Below, one piece after another: positions 52,804-61,604 of a stretch of 64,000 bases of DNA (its first letter is position 1; the number at the start of each line of letters is the position of its first letter). Under the pieces are notes generated by a model, which was given only the letters and a program-made list of their open reading frames with translations, did no database searches and had not been told where the DNA came from. The position numbers and the translations under genes are program-made. Origin of the DNA: Sporisorium sorghi (lineage: Eukaryota > Basidiomycota > Ustilaginomycetes > Ustilaginales > Ustilaginaceae); NCBI GenBank assembly GCA_023212695.1, contig JALCCG010000002.1:358276-422275 (forward strand). The letters are read 5' to 3'.

Positions 52804-54684
52804 ATGACATCTGCAACTGCCTTTCAATCACATCCAATCAACCATTTGGACTTTCGCAAGCAACCCCTGTTTATGAAGTATGGGACAGACGCTTGGTGTT
52901 CTCTTATCCTATCCGCCTATAACATGAAGTCGCAGCAAGAGATACCAGGAAAACCCGGAATCTTTGTAACTCTCGATGGAACACACGGTGCTCATTTCGA
53001 TCGATTGCTGGTCAAGCTTCAGCAAATCTGTGACCAAGAGGGGATCCCCTTCCTGAGTGATTCCACGTCCTATTATGTAAAATCCGAGGCCGAGCTCCGA
53101 GCTGAGATGGCGCCTTATTTGACCGATAACCGGGCGTTCGGCTATAAGGCAGCTGATGTCAGACCCAGTCAATATTTTCAGCATAATGCAAGAGAATCCT
53201 TAAAAAAAAGCGCGCTCGAATTTGAAACGAAAAAAGGCATTTACGTTGTATACGGACCCGGCGCCTCCATGCTGGCGGACAGAGATCCTGATCTCCGCTT
53301 CTATGCCGACTATTCCCGCGAGAACCAGCAGCGGCGACACGCCCAGCATATGGGCAGCTTCGGCTTGGGCATGAGTCACGACAAGGTTGAGACGTACAAG
53401 AACTGTTTATTTCTCGAATGGCCTGTTTGGGAAACTTACCGCCGCGACTGGTTAGCTTATTATGCCCAGCATGAGGATAAGATGGCGTTCTACATGGACT
53501 TGAATCACCCGGATGAGCCGGTGTGGCTGCCTGTAGCAGCCTTGAAGGAAGTACTGCACAAAACCGGTCGGCAGCCGTTTCGGGTCAAGCCGTTTTTTGC
53601 CCCCGGGATTTGGGGCGGTCAATACTTGAAGGAATTATGCGGCCTTCCCGAAGAATGGCCAAACTGCGCCTGGAGCTTTGAACCCATCGCTCCTGAGAAT
53701 ACACTGCTGCTGCGGGTTCAGGACGTCACCCTGGAAATTCCCTTCACCCTGTTGATGGAGGCATCGCCCCATGACATATTGGGACAGCGGAATGTCGAGT
53801 TATTCGGCGATTACTTTCCGATCCGGTTTGACTATCTGGATACGATGCAAGGCGGGCAATTATCACTTCAGGTGCATCCGCTGCAAGAGTATGCCGAATC
53901 GCAGTTCAATGAGCATATGACACAGCAGGAGTCCTATTACATCATGCGCAATTCCCCTGGAGCCAAGGTGTATCTGGGACTGAAGGAAGGAATAACCGGC
54001 GGACAGCTGCTTGAAGCGGTGGAGAATGCCCACCTTCACGAACAACCGCTTGAACTCTCCTCCTACGTTAACGAATATGAATCGCAGACGGGGGATCTCT
54101 ATCTCATTCCGCCGGGAACGGTGCACTGCTCCGGCAAAGATAATCTGGTGCTCGAAATTTCCTCAACCACCTGGTGGTTCACTTTCAAAATATACGATTA
54201 TTTGCGGCTCGATGGGGACGGCAGGCCTCGTCCGATGAACCCTGATCATGCACGCCGCAACATCAACGATGCCATGAATACTTCAGCCGTAGAACACGGG
54301 CTTATTGCCCGGCCAACGCTCATCAGCAGGCAAGGTCAGAGCACGCTGGAACTGCTCGGCCAACGGGAGGATCTTCTCTTTCAGGTCAGCAGGCTGTCCC
54401 TGCACGATACGTGGAACGCAGACACACACGGGGAATTTATCATGTACAACCTCGTGGAGGGTGAACGCGTCCGCCTTATCCCGGCAGCAGACGAGGATGC
54501 TGCCGTTGAGTGGGGCTACGGGGAGTCCTACATCGTCCCGGCATGTGTGGGCGAGTATCGTCTGGAGAACCTCTCCGGCTCTCCCTGCACGCTGATCGCC
54601 GCCCGAGTCAATCCGGAGTGGAGCCATCCCCTGCTTCCGCCTTCTTGGACTTCCGGAGAGGAGAATTTCCATGCCCTGCGATGA
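52804..54684 (+). CDS. manA: class I mannose-6-phosphate isomerase with extra N-terminal kinase-like domain
   Basis: 626 residues, twice the length of ordinary ManA. The C-terminal half (about 270-626) is the zinc isomerase: KPFFAPGIWGGQYL, the metal motif QVHP near 355 in LSLQVHPLQEYAESQF, RNSPGAKVYLGLKEG, and LIPPGTVHCSG. The N-terminal 250 residues look like an NMP/uridine-kinase fold: VTLDGTHGAHFDRLLVKL sits where a P-loop (GxxGxGKT) would be but lacks the GK(S/T), and GIYVVYGPGASMLADRDPDLRFYAD resembles the later strand. So a degenerate, likely non-catalytic nucleotide-kinase domain is fused to the isomerase. Interconverts mannose-6-phosphate and fructose-6-phosphate. Stop overlaps the ROK gene by 14 bases. 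Confidence 0.87.
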   Translation: MTSATAFQSHPINHLDFRKQPLFMKYGTDAWCSLILSAYNMKSQQEIPGKPGIFVTLDGTHGAHFDRLLVKLQQICDQEGIPFLSDSTSYYVKSEAELRAEMAPYLTDNRAFGYKAADVRPSQYFQHNARESLKKSALEFETKKGIYVVYGPGASMLADRDPDLRFYADYSRENQQRRHAQHMGSFGLGMSHDKVETYKNCLFLEWPVWETYRRDWLAYYAQHEDKMAFYMDLNHPDEPVWLPVAALKEVLHKTGRQPFRVKPFFAPGIWGGQYLKELCGLPEEWPNCAWSFEPIAPENTLLLRVQDVTLEIPFTLLMEASPHDILGQRNVELFGDYFPIRFDYLDTMQGGQLSLQVHPLQEYAESQFNEHMTQQESYYIMRNSPGAKVYLGLKEGITGGQLLEAVENAHLHEQPLELSSYVNEYESQTGDLYLIPPGTVHCSGKDNLVLEISSTTWWFTFKIYDYLRLDGDGRPRPMNPDHARRNINDAMNTSAVEHGLIARPTLISRQGQSTLELLGQREDLLFQVSRLSLHDTWNADTHGEFIMYNLVEGERVRLIPAADEDAAVEWGYGESYIVPACVGEYRLENLSGSPCTLIAARVNPEWSHPLLPPSWTSGEENFHALR

Positions 54685-55651
54685 TGGAGCAGATCACCCA
54701 AGCGAGCCGTTTCCTGCCCGAATCACCATCACGCTTGATGCCGGCGGCACATTCCTGAAAGGGGCACTCACCGTGAACGGGGCGTTTCTTCCCGGTTCGT
54801 TCCTTACCTGGCCGTCGAAGTCTCAGGGCTCGGCAAGCGATACGATCGCCAGCTTTGCCAATGCCTGCCGGGAGCTGCTAAACGTATTTGCCTCCACCTG
54901 CAGACCATTGGATTATCACGATTCGATCCGAATCGGTTTTGCTTTTCCCGGACCTTTCAATTATGCAGAAGGCATCGCCCTCCTTCAGGGTGTCGGCAAA
55001 TATGAATCGCTCTACAGATTGTCGGTGCGCGACCTGCTCCGAACGGAATTCCAGAAGCAGAAGAGCTTATTCCCGGGCATCATGACCAATCGTTTAACCG
55101 CAGCCAATATCCGGTTCGGCAATGATGCCTTCATGTTCGGGCTTGGCGCCAGTATCCGGTTTCCGTCCGAGCGGTTAATATGCCTTACGCTCGGCACAGG
55201 CCTTGGGTCAGCCTTTATAGAGAATGGGCAGATCATCGCTGGCAGGAACAGGATTCCTGACAGCGGAATGCTGTTTGCCGAACCCTACCGGAATCATACG
55301 GTGGACCGTTATTTTGGGAGAAGGGGCATTCTGAATTTGGCTAGCGAGCGGGGACTGCTCGTGGACGGAATGGATGTAGCCGATCTTGCAGAAGCGGCTG
55401 CACGCGGTCACAAGCAAGCTGAAGACCTGTTCCGCGAATACGGTTGCAGGCTGGGAGAGATGCTGCTGCCTTATATAGCTGACTTTAAACCCCACCGCCT
55501 GGTACTCGGGGGGCAAATCTCAGGCAGTTTTCCCTTATGGGAAAGGGATATACAGCTGGCTTTAGGCCAATATGCCATCCCCATTCTCACTCTCGAGGAT
55601 GGAATCAGCGCTGTGTTTAACGGCATAGAGGGAATTTTTGTAGATGGATAG
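54671..55651 (+). CDS. ROK-family sugar kinase, probable mannokinase/glucokinase
   Basis: 326 residues. ATP-binding motif LDAGGTFLKGAL near 20-31; sugar site IRFGNDAFMFGLG near 142; second phosphate motif LTLGTGLGSAFIENGQI near 168-184; the usual CxCGxxGC zinc motif is absent (ASERGLLV in its place), so it is a zinc-less ROK. Start overlaps the isomerase end, indicating co-translation. The kinase lies between the isomerase and the mannosidase, so phosphorylation of free mannose to mannose-6-phosphate is the natural proposal; a regulatory ROK is ruled out by the lack of a DNA-binding domain. Confidence 0.85.
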   Translation: MPCDDGADHPSEPFPARITITLDAGGTFLKGALTVNGAFLPGSFLTWPSKSQGSASDTIASFANACRELLNVFASTCRPLDYHDSIRIGFAFPGPFNYAEGIALLQGVGKYESLYRLSVRDLLRTEFQKQKSLFPGIMTNRLTAANIRFGNDAFMFGLGASIRFPSERLICLTLGTGLGSAFIENGQIIAGRNRIPDSGMLFAEPYRNHTVDRYFGRRGILNLASERGLLVDGMDVADLAEAAARGHKQAEDLFREYGCRLGEMLLPYIADFKPHRLVLGGQISGSFPLWERDIQLALGQYAIPILTLEDGISAVFNGIEGIFVDG

Positions 55652-55693
55652 CCACACATACGTCCCACTTCATAAATAGGAGGTTACTGTTAC

Positions 55694-58183
55694 ATGAACT
55701 TATCAAACCAAGGTGATCACAGACCCGCTCGTCCCTGGACCATTTATGCCATCCATCATTCCCACACGGATATCGGTTACACCGAGCGCCAGGAGAGGAT
55801 CGAGCAGTACCACGTTGACTTTATTCGCCAGGCGGTCGGCATCGCAGAAGCCGCACATCGCGGGGAGCGTCCGGATTGGAGCTCATTCCGCTGGACCTGC
55901 GAAACCTTCTGGGCCGTGGAGAAATTTCTGGAAGCGGCCTCTCCCGAAGAGAAAGAAGCTTTTCAGCAAGCTGTCATCCGAGGGGATATTGAGCTGTCGG
56001 GAACTTATCTGAACATGACCGAGCTCCCGGACTTTGACCTCCTGAAGCGCAACCACGGGAAGGCTCAGCAGTACGCGAAATCCTTCGGACACCGAATCGA
56101 CAGCGCCATGACAGCTGATATTAACGGCTACGGATGGGGATATGCCGACAGCCTGCTGCAGAATAACATTGAGCACCTGTTCTCCTGCATCCACACGCAT
56201 CACGGCATGTATCCGCTGGGTCGCAAGCAGACCCCATTCTGGTGGGAAAGTCCGGAGGGCGGCAAGCTGCTTGTGTGGAACGGCGAACATTACATGTTTG
56301 GCAACGAGCTCGGATTCTGTCCGGATGCACTCGGCAAATACATCATCAAAGACGAATTCCAGCATAACCTGATGGAGCCTGAACATCGCCACAACAACAT
56401 CGCATTATTACGGATTAACCGATATTTATGGAATCTTGAACAGGAATCCTATCCCTATTCCTTTGTTCCGATCATGGTGTCCGGTCTTGGGACGGATAAT
56501 GCATCTCCGAATGCGGACATTGCGGAATGGATGACCAGTTGGAATGAGCAGAACGGTGACCGCATTACGATTAAGTTGGCTACCCTCTCCGAATTTTTTG
56601 CGGCTCTGAAGCAGGAGGACTTATCCGAGCTGCCGGTGCACCGGGGCGACTGGCCGGATTGGTGGACGGACGGTGTTGCCTCCACGGCGATGCACACCCA
56701 GATTTACCGGGATGCCCAGCGCACGCTTCGCAAAGTGAAGCGGCTGGATCCGGCTTCCGAAACGGTAAGCCCCGCCGAGATCGATGATGCTGCACAAGCA
56801 CTAACTATGTACGCGGAGCATACGTGGGGTTATCATTCCTCCGTGTATGAGCCATGGCATCCGCAGGTTCAAATGCTGGAGGTTCGGAAGCAAGCCTATG
56901 CAGCTGAAGCAAGCAAGCTGGCATACCGGGCATTGGATAAAGCGCTGGTTGCCCGTCAGGGTGCGCTTCTGGCCCCCCATCGCCCTCTGCGGTATGAGGT
57001 GATCAATACAGAGCCCGCCACAGCCACACTGCAGGTCGCTATTCCGCTCGATGGCTGGGAGAACGTCATCTTGAAGAGGAAGTTCGAGCTTATCGATGAA
57101 TCGAACGGACAGTCGCTCCCGTATCAGCTGACGCACACAGGCGCCCTCGCAGCCGAGCTGACGCTAACGCCGGGTGAATCCCGCACGCTGTCGATCCACC
57201 CGCTCGAAATGGCAGAGGTCGGCTCCCCTTCCGGGAACATGGTGACTGCGCGCAACACCGAGCCAATTGCTTGTGAAGGAATCGCCGACATTCGGTTGGA
57301 GCCCCTGGTCCCTTATCCGGTCATAGTGGGTGAGAGCTTCATCGAATCGGATTCGTTCCGCATCGAATGGGAGATCAACGCGGGCATTACGGCTTGGATC
57401 GACAAGACACGTTCAACCGATCTGCTGGATGATACACGCCGGCATGGGCCGTTCACGCCGGTTTACGAGGTTACGCCTGCACAGGATGAGCACAGCCCAT
57501 CCCAGATATGCGCTACCCGTGCCCGTATGGGCCGCAACCGGAAGGGTACCCATGTGCAGCGCGATGCCGGGCGCCTGACTCGCGTCAACGTGCTCGACAA
57601 TGGCCCGCTGTTCGCTCTGATCGAGCTGGTCTTCGAAGTGAAGGGGCTCAGCTACTATGCCCTCCACATCAAGCTGTTTGCGAACCAGCCTCGTGCCGAG
57701 GTGTCCGTCCGCTTCCACAAGGACAGTGTCTGGCTCCCCGAAAACGTATATGTGGCACTTCCATTCTCCATGGGTCCCGAAGCGGAGCTTTATGTTGAAA
57801 AAGCCGGCTGCCACATCCGTCCATGGAAGGATCAAATTCCGGGAAGCTGCATCGATTACACCAGTGCCCAAGAGGGCATATTCTGGTACTCGGCCCAAGA
57901 CCGGGAAGCGCTCGCTGTATCGATGACAGACACGCCGCTTGTGCAGTTGGGAACGCTAGAGCATACGCCGCGCCAGCTCCATACCATGCAATCGGCGGAC
58001 AGCCGGCCTTACACGTATGCGTGGATATTGACCAACTACTGGGAAACCAACTTCAAAGCCACGCTCGGCGGCTTCTATGAGTTCCGATATGCGGTAGAGC
58101 GGCATCACGGGATCGACCCACAACAGACCAAGGAGGCTCTGCATGCTTCAACCGGGCAATTTACGATTCATCGGATAAAATAA
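55694..58183 (+). CDS. alpha-mannosidase-like glycoside hydrolase, family 38 (DUF5054 type)
   Basis: 829 residues, no signal peptide, so cytoplasmic. N-terminal GH38 catalytic domain with zinc ligands HSHTDIGYT (H22, H24, D26) and the nucleophile D142 in TADINGYGWGY; HTHHGMYPLG and GEHYMFGNE also family-like. C-terminal beta-sandwich from about 430. Hydrolyses alpha-mannosides brought into the cell; an exotic substrate is possible since the divergent DUF5054 branch is poorly characterised. Last gene of the cluster; AGGAGG with eight bases spacing. A transporter is not in the cluster. Confidence 0.87.
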   Translation: MNLSNQGDHRPARPWTIYAIHHSHTDIGYTERQERIEQYHVDFIRQAVGIAEAAHRGERPDWSSFRWTCETFWAVEKFLEAASPEEKEAFQQAVIRGDIELSGTYLNMTELPDFDLLKRNHGKAQQYAKSFGHRIDSAMTADINGYGWGYADSLLQNNIEHLFSCIHTHHGMYPLGRKQTPFWWESPEGGKLLVWNGEHYMFGNELGFCPDALGKYIIKDEFQHNLMEPEHRHNNIALLRINRYLWNLEQESYPYSFVPIMVSGLGTDNASPNADIAEWMTSWNEQNGDRITIKLATLSEFFAALKQEDLSELPVHRGDWPDWWTDGVASTAMHTQIYRDAQRTLRKVKRLDPASETVSPAEIDDAAQALTMYAEHTWGYHSSVYEPWHPQVQMLEVRKQAYAAEASKLAYRALDKALVARQGALLAPHRPLRYEVINTEPATATLQVAIPLDGWENVILKRKFELIDESNGQSLPYQLTHTGALAAELTLTPGESRTLSIHPLEMAEVGSPSGNMVTARNTEPIACEGIADIRLEPLVPYPVIVGESFIESDSFRIEWEINAGITAWIDKTRSTDLLDDTRRHGPFTPVYEVTPAQDEHSPSQICATRARMGRNRKGTHVQRDAGRLTRVNVLDNGPLFALIELVFEVKGLSYYALHIKLFANQPRAEVSVRFHKDSVWLPENVYVALPFSMGPEAELYVEKAGCHIRPWKDQIPGSCIDYTSAQEGIFWYSAQDREALAVSMTDTPLVQLGTLEHTPRQLHTMQSADSRPYTYAWILTNYWETNFKATLGGFYEFRYAVERHHGIDPQQTKEALHASTGQFTIHRIK

Positions 58184-58195
58184 TCATGTATGAAA

Positions 58196-58225
58196 AACAG
58201 CTGCCTTGAATTCAAGGCAGCTGTT
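58196..58225 (+). terminator. hairpin terminator of the mannoside operon
   Basis: Perfect 30-base palindrome AACAGCTGCCTTGAA/TTCAAGGCAGCTGTT 13 bases after the stop; tail CTGATTATATA is modest in T. Confidence 0.65.
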
Positions 58226-58379
58226 CTGATTATATATAGGGAGAATCAACGTGTACCGGACCCCTGTTCATTTTTCCGAATCCTGACTCCTCAGCGGTCT
58301 CGATCCGTTGCACCCTGTGTACCCCGTTATCCCTTTGATCAAAACCAACAGAAGCCTGAATGATCAGACTTCTCAGAAT

Positions 58380-58402
58380 AACAGTCGCAGACTGTTTTTA
58401 CG
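58380..58402. terminator. short hairpin downstream of the DUF6953-like gene
   Basis: AACAGTC gca GACTGTT with TTTTT on the plus strand and TTATT on the minus strand, where it would end the small gene's transcript. Confidence 0.4.
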
Positions 58403-58430
58403 TGTTGACACCGAACCCCCCTGGAAGTTT

Positions 58431-58667
58431 CTACGTCCAAGCCCACATAAACCCGTCACGATCCCAGGCAATGCGGCCGCCATGCAGTTTGCGGAATGCC
58501 TTCTTCACTTCCTTGGACAGCGAGGCATTTCCGTTCTCGTTAACAAAAACGAACTCCTCACCGAAGTGCTCGCTTACATACCGTATGGCCTCGGTCTGAT
58601 ACAAATTGCCTGTGAATCTGATTTCCTCGACCATCCATTCGGCCACCTGCTGTGCTGTAAATGCCAT
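58431..58667 (-). CDS. small DUF6953-like protein
   Basis: 78 residues from the ATG preceded by GGAAGGG. A winged-helix-like small protein: AQQVAEWMVEEIRF, ETLYQ-type NLYQTEAIRYVSEHFGEEFVFVNENGNASLSKEVKKAFRKL and a C-terminal IAWDRDGFMWAWT. This matches a short conserved protein of Bacilli that I recall as DUF6953; its function is unknown. Longer upstream frames lack ribosome sites. Possible structural role as a restriction-type wHTH is inference. Confidence 0.8.
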   Translation of the reverse strand: MAFTAQQVAEWMVEEIRFTGNLYQTEAIRYVSEHFGEEFVFVNENGNASLSKEVKKAFRKLHGGRIAWDRDGFMWAWT

Positions 58668-58812
58668 ATTACATCTTTCCCTTCCTTCATGCGTCCACTT
58701 ATTATAACAGAACTGAACCCATACACACACGAAAGGCCACCGTACTTCTCGTTGCCCCTCACCCTCGATAGAATTCCGAAGCACATGGTTAGATGTGATA
58801 TGTGCCGTTTGT

Positions 58813-59790
58813 TTAATGATTTCCTATTTTGACCGGCAATCCCGTTTCAGCAGACTGCAAAGCTGCATATGTAATCTCCATTGTGCGGACGGCATCCTCA
58901 TAAGAGGATAGGATTCCTGAAGTTTCGCCTGTGCGTACCGCATGAATAAATGCTTCGTTCTCCCGTTGATATGGGTTGGCCGCATTCCGGTATTCCGTTC
59001 TCCTGCCTTGTTCATTAACGATCAGCCTGTCTGCTCTGATGTCAAGACTCCCCTGTTCCGTATAGATAACCAAGCCTACCTTCTCCGATTCTGGCAAAAT
59101 ACAGGTATTGGAGATGGCTGCCACTGCCCCGCTCTTTAACTTCAGTGTAGCGGTTCCCACATCGTGAACGCTTACATTATCATGCATATCCTTCATCGCT
59201 CTATGGGCAAAGGCCGCATACACTTCATCCACTTCCCCCAGCAGGCAGCGCAGCAGGTCAACCATATGCGTGGTTTGTTCTATGAATTGTCCTCCAGAGC
59301 CTTCCTGTTGTCTCCACCAATACACCTGCGGCATATCACCCATCCAGTAGCCAAGAGCCATGCCGATCTTTCGGCTTTCCAGCAGCTCAGCCGCTTTGAT
59401 GGCAGCGTCCGTATAACGGAAATGATAACCGACTGACGTCATTAGCCCTGACTTCTTCACCCCTTGCGCAATCTTCTTCGGGATTTCCAGATTCGTGCCA
59501 AGCGGCTTCTCGACCATAAACGGAATATGCCGATCCACAAGCAGGGACTCTATCTCCCCATGCGCAAAGGGTGGAACACAGATATAAACAGCATCCGGCT
59601 TGCTATTATCCAGCATCTGCTCAACGTTCGCATACGCTTTGGCAGAGCTGTATCCTTCTATCGCTTGGTCTGCCTTATCCTGGCTTGTTCCGACAAAGGC
59701 AGCAACACTCACTCCGTCCATGTCGGATAAAATACGGGCATGCATCTTGCTAAACCAGCCGGTGCCGATGATTCCTACGTTCAATGCCAT
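58813..59790 (-). CDS. Gfo/Idh/MocA family oxidoreductase (third copy)
   Basis: 325 residues. Rossmann motif GIIGTGWFSKMHARIL (7-22), AVYICVPPFAHGEI, EKPLGTNLEI with EKP near 93-95, and the helix SGGQFIEQTTHMVDLLRCLLG (ExxxH) near 173-192. Ribosome site AGGAGGAGG, 12 bases upstream. It is preceded by remnants of a small membrane protein gene rather than an importer. Substrate unknown. Confidence 0.9.
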   Translation of the reverse strand: MALNVGIIGTGWFSKMHARILSDMDGVSVAAFVGTSQDKADQAIEGYSSAKAYANVEQMLDNSKPDAVYICVPPFAHGEIESLLVDRHIPFMVEKPLGTNLEIPKKIAQGVKKSGLMTSVGYHFRYTDAAIKAAELLESRKIGMALGYWMGDMPQVYWWRQQEGSGGQFIEQTTHMVDLLRCLLGEVDEVYAAFAHRAMKDMHDNVSVHDVGTATLKLKSGAVAAISNTCILPESEKVGLVIYTEQGSLDIRADRLIVNEQGRRTEYRNAANPYQRENEAFIHAVRTGETSGILSSYEDAVRTMEITYAALQSAETGLPVKIGNH

Positions 59791-59797
59791 ATGATTC

Positions 59798-60107
59798 CTA
59801 GACCTCCTCCTGAATTAGAAACGCAATGGTTTTCTTCTCATCGATTGATAAAATAAACCCAGCAGCGAACATAACAAACATCAGAATGTTGGCCATGCTA
59901 TCAACCGCTGTGGAGCTGATGTCTTCAGATTACATCAAATGGACCTGCGTTCCAATGATAATCATAAAGATAATAGCTGCAGACCCTATCCATGAAAAAA
60001 GGATGCAAAAAATAAAAGCAGCCGGTACATCGTGTGTACTTGGTTTGAACGTTAGATGTAGCTGTCCAGCGTGGAGGGAATGAAGCCCCGTCCAAGTCCT
60101 TTATCAT
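59798..60107 (-). pseudogene. possible remnant of a small membrane-protein gene
   Basis: In one minus-strand frame a hydrophobic segment (AFIFCILFSWIGSAAIIFMI, about 60,020-59,945) is followed by an in-frame TAA (59930-59932) and then by a second hydrophobic segment (ANILMFVMFAAGFIL) that ends in TAG at 59798, just before the dehydrogenase ribosome site. The start of the first segment lies in another frame (MIKDLDGASF) without a ribosome site. Two hydrophobic segments split by a stop and a frame change suggest decay. Could also be chance. Confidence 0.3.
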
Positions 60108-60146
60108 AAAAAAACTGCCCCCCGTTCACTGTAACGGGGAGCAGTT
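60107..60146 (-). terminator. intrinsic terminator of the small membrane protein gene
   Basis: Minus strand AACTGCTCCCCGTT...AACGGGGGGCAGTT then TTTTTTATG. Confidence 0.88.
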
Positions 60147-60154
60147 GCTGTATG

Positions 60155-60343
60155 TTATTTAAAAATCATCCATATAACAATGAATGCAATTAAGGATGCC
60201 AGATAGATGATGAGCAGCTTCGTGAGATTGGTCTTGGTTTTCCGTTCATAATTCGGATTAGCCTTCTTATTCTCTTGTGATAACCCTACAAGAAGTGTTG
60301 ATACTCCTCCAATTAATGCCAGCGCAATGACAATCATGTACAT
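60155..60343 (-). CDS. small two-helix membrane protein
   Basis: 62 residues from ATG (a TTG four codons upstream is also open). Helix 1 at about 3-20, a basic loop with QENKKANPNYERKTKTNLTK, helix 2 at about 40-59. No ribosome site of quality is visible (GGGGTTGG). Not recognised; such two-helix proteins with a KxKTN loop are common in Bacilli. A strong terminator follows the stop, which argues for a real gene. Confidence 0.6.
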   Translation of the reverse strand: MYMIVIALALIGGVSTLLVGLSQENKKANPNYERKTKTNLTKLLIIYLASLIAFIVIWMIFK

Positions 60344-60491
60344 AACCAACCCCAAACAACCCCATTCGATTATTCATTATACAGAATCTGCTATTGACCC
60401 GAGGCACCAGGATCAACATCATTCATCATAACTTGTTCGTTCAGCCTCATTATAATGAACAAACGGTTAATGCACACCATCCAATTGCGCG

Positions 60492-61436
60492 TCAGTTCTG
60501 ACCATCCAATTGGTCCTTTAGCTTACCATCCATTTCATCGTATTCTAAATCACGTATGATTAACCGCTGCAGCCTGTCCAGCGCCTCTTCAGCTTCAGGC
60601 ATCGGAAAAAGAGGCCAGACATGCATCATATATTCATACTCCCAGTACTCCGTATCGACACCCTCAACATCCAATCGATCACGCAGCAGCCGGGCATCCG
60701 GCAGCAGGGAATCATCGGTCCCGATCAGGATCACCGTGCTTGGCAGGTTCTTCATATCGCCGAACAATGGGCTGACCGCAGGATCGTCCATGGGCAGATT
60801 CCCTGCATACATCCTTCCGACTGCTCCAAGACCAGCCGGCTGCAGGAAGACATCCCGCTGCGGTATGCCGAGATTGGCTATCTGCGGATTGTCCATGGCG
60901 ACGTCCACCCAAGGTGCAATCAGAATTAATCGCTTGGGCGTAAGTGGCGTCCCTTTGAATCCTTGGGCCACGTTCAGTGCTAATGCGCCGCCAGCCGAAT
61001 CCCCCATCAGAAGTACCGGACTCTGGGCCTTAGAGCAGACAAACTTATAATATTCGCGCATCAGCTCAGTCAGATCCCCTGCTTCTATGCTTGGCACGGT
61101 CGGATAGTTGGGCATATATATCGATAATCCGGTTAATTTCGTCCACTGTTTAACAAAAGCAAAATGAGGCGGGAGAATTTCTTCGATATAGGCGCCGCCG
61201 TGCAAATATAGGACCGTTCCCTTATCCCTAGCACCATGCGATATATAATAGTTCATACTCAAACCGCTTTCGCTCTGGAAAGATCGCATTTCAAATCCTT
61301 CCTGCTCGCCGGTAAGGGCGGGATAAGGAGGCATGGTAGCGATATACTGCCGAATTGCCTTGGCATCCTCCCATTTATGATGAAATCCCTCGGCCGTCAG
61401 TTTCTGTTTGATAGCTATGCTTTCTTTACTCGGCAT
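60492..61436 (-). CDS. alpha/beta hydrolase, HSL-type esterase
   Basis: 314 residues from the ATG after AAAGGGGATTGG. Cytoplasmic hydrolase: oxyanion motif HGGAY (near 79-83), nucleophile elbow GDSAGG near 145-150, Asp in LIGTDDSLLPDAR near 245-255 and His in YMMHVWPLF near 280. Family members hydrolyse short-chain esters or acetylated sugars. Stands alone with its own promoter region. Confidence 0.92.
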   Translation of the reverse strand: MPSKESIAIKQKLTAEGFHHKWEDAKAIRQYIATMPPYPALTGEQEGFEMRSFQSESGLSMNYYISHGARDKGTVLYLHGGAYIEEILPPHFAFVKQWTKLTGLSIYMPNYPTVPSIEAGDLTELMREYYKFVCSKAQSPVLLMGDSAGGALALNVAQGFKGTPLTPKRLILIAPWVDVAMDNPQIANLGIPQRDVFLQPAGLGAVGRMYAGNLPMDDPAVSPLFGDMKNLPSTVILIGTDDSLLPDARLLRDRLDVEGVDTEYWEYEYMMHVWPLFPMPEAEEALDRLQRLIIRDLEYDEMDGKLKDQLDGQN

Positions 61437-61551
61437 CTGGTCCAATCCCCTTTTGTTTGTGTTATTAATCGTATGTAAGTCCATCTATCCTCAATATTAT
61501 CACTGCACATTGCACCCGGGCTGTAGCAATTGATACAAGAACAACGAGCAG

Positions 61552-61588
61552 CAAAGAAGCCTCGCCTTTCACAAATGAAAGCGAGGCT
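61552..61588 (-). terminator. intrinsic terminator of the dihydroxyacetone kinase gene
   Basis: Minus strand GCCTCGCTTTC...GAAAGGCGAGGC with a six-base loop and TTCTTTGC tail, 17 bases after the stop. Confidence 0.75.
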
Positions 61589-61604
61589 CCTTGGTTTGAT
61601 TATT

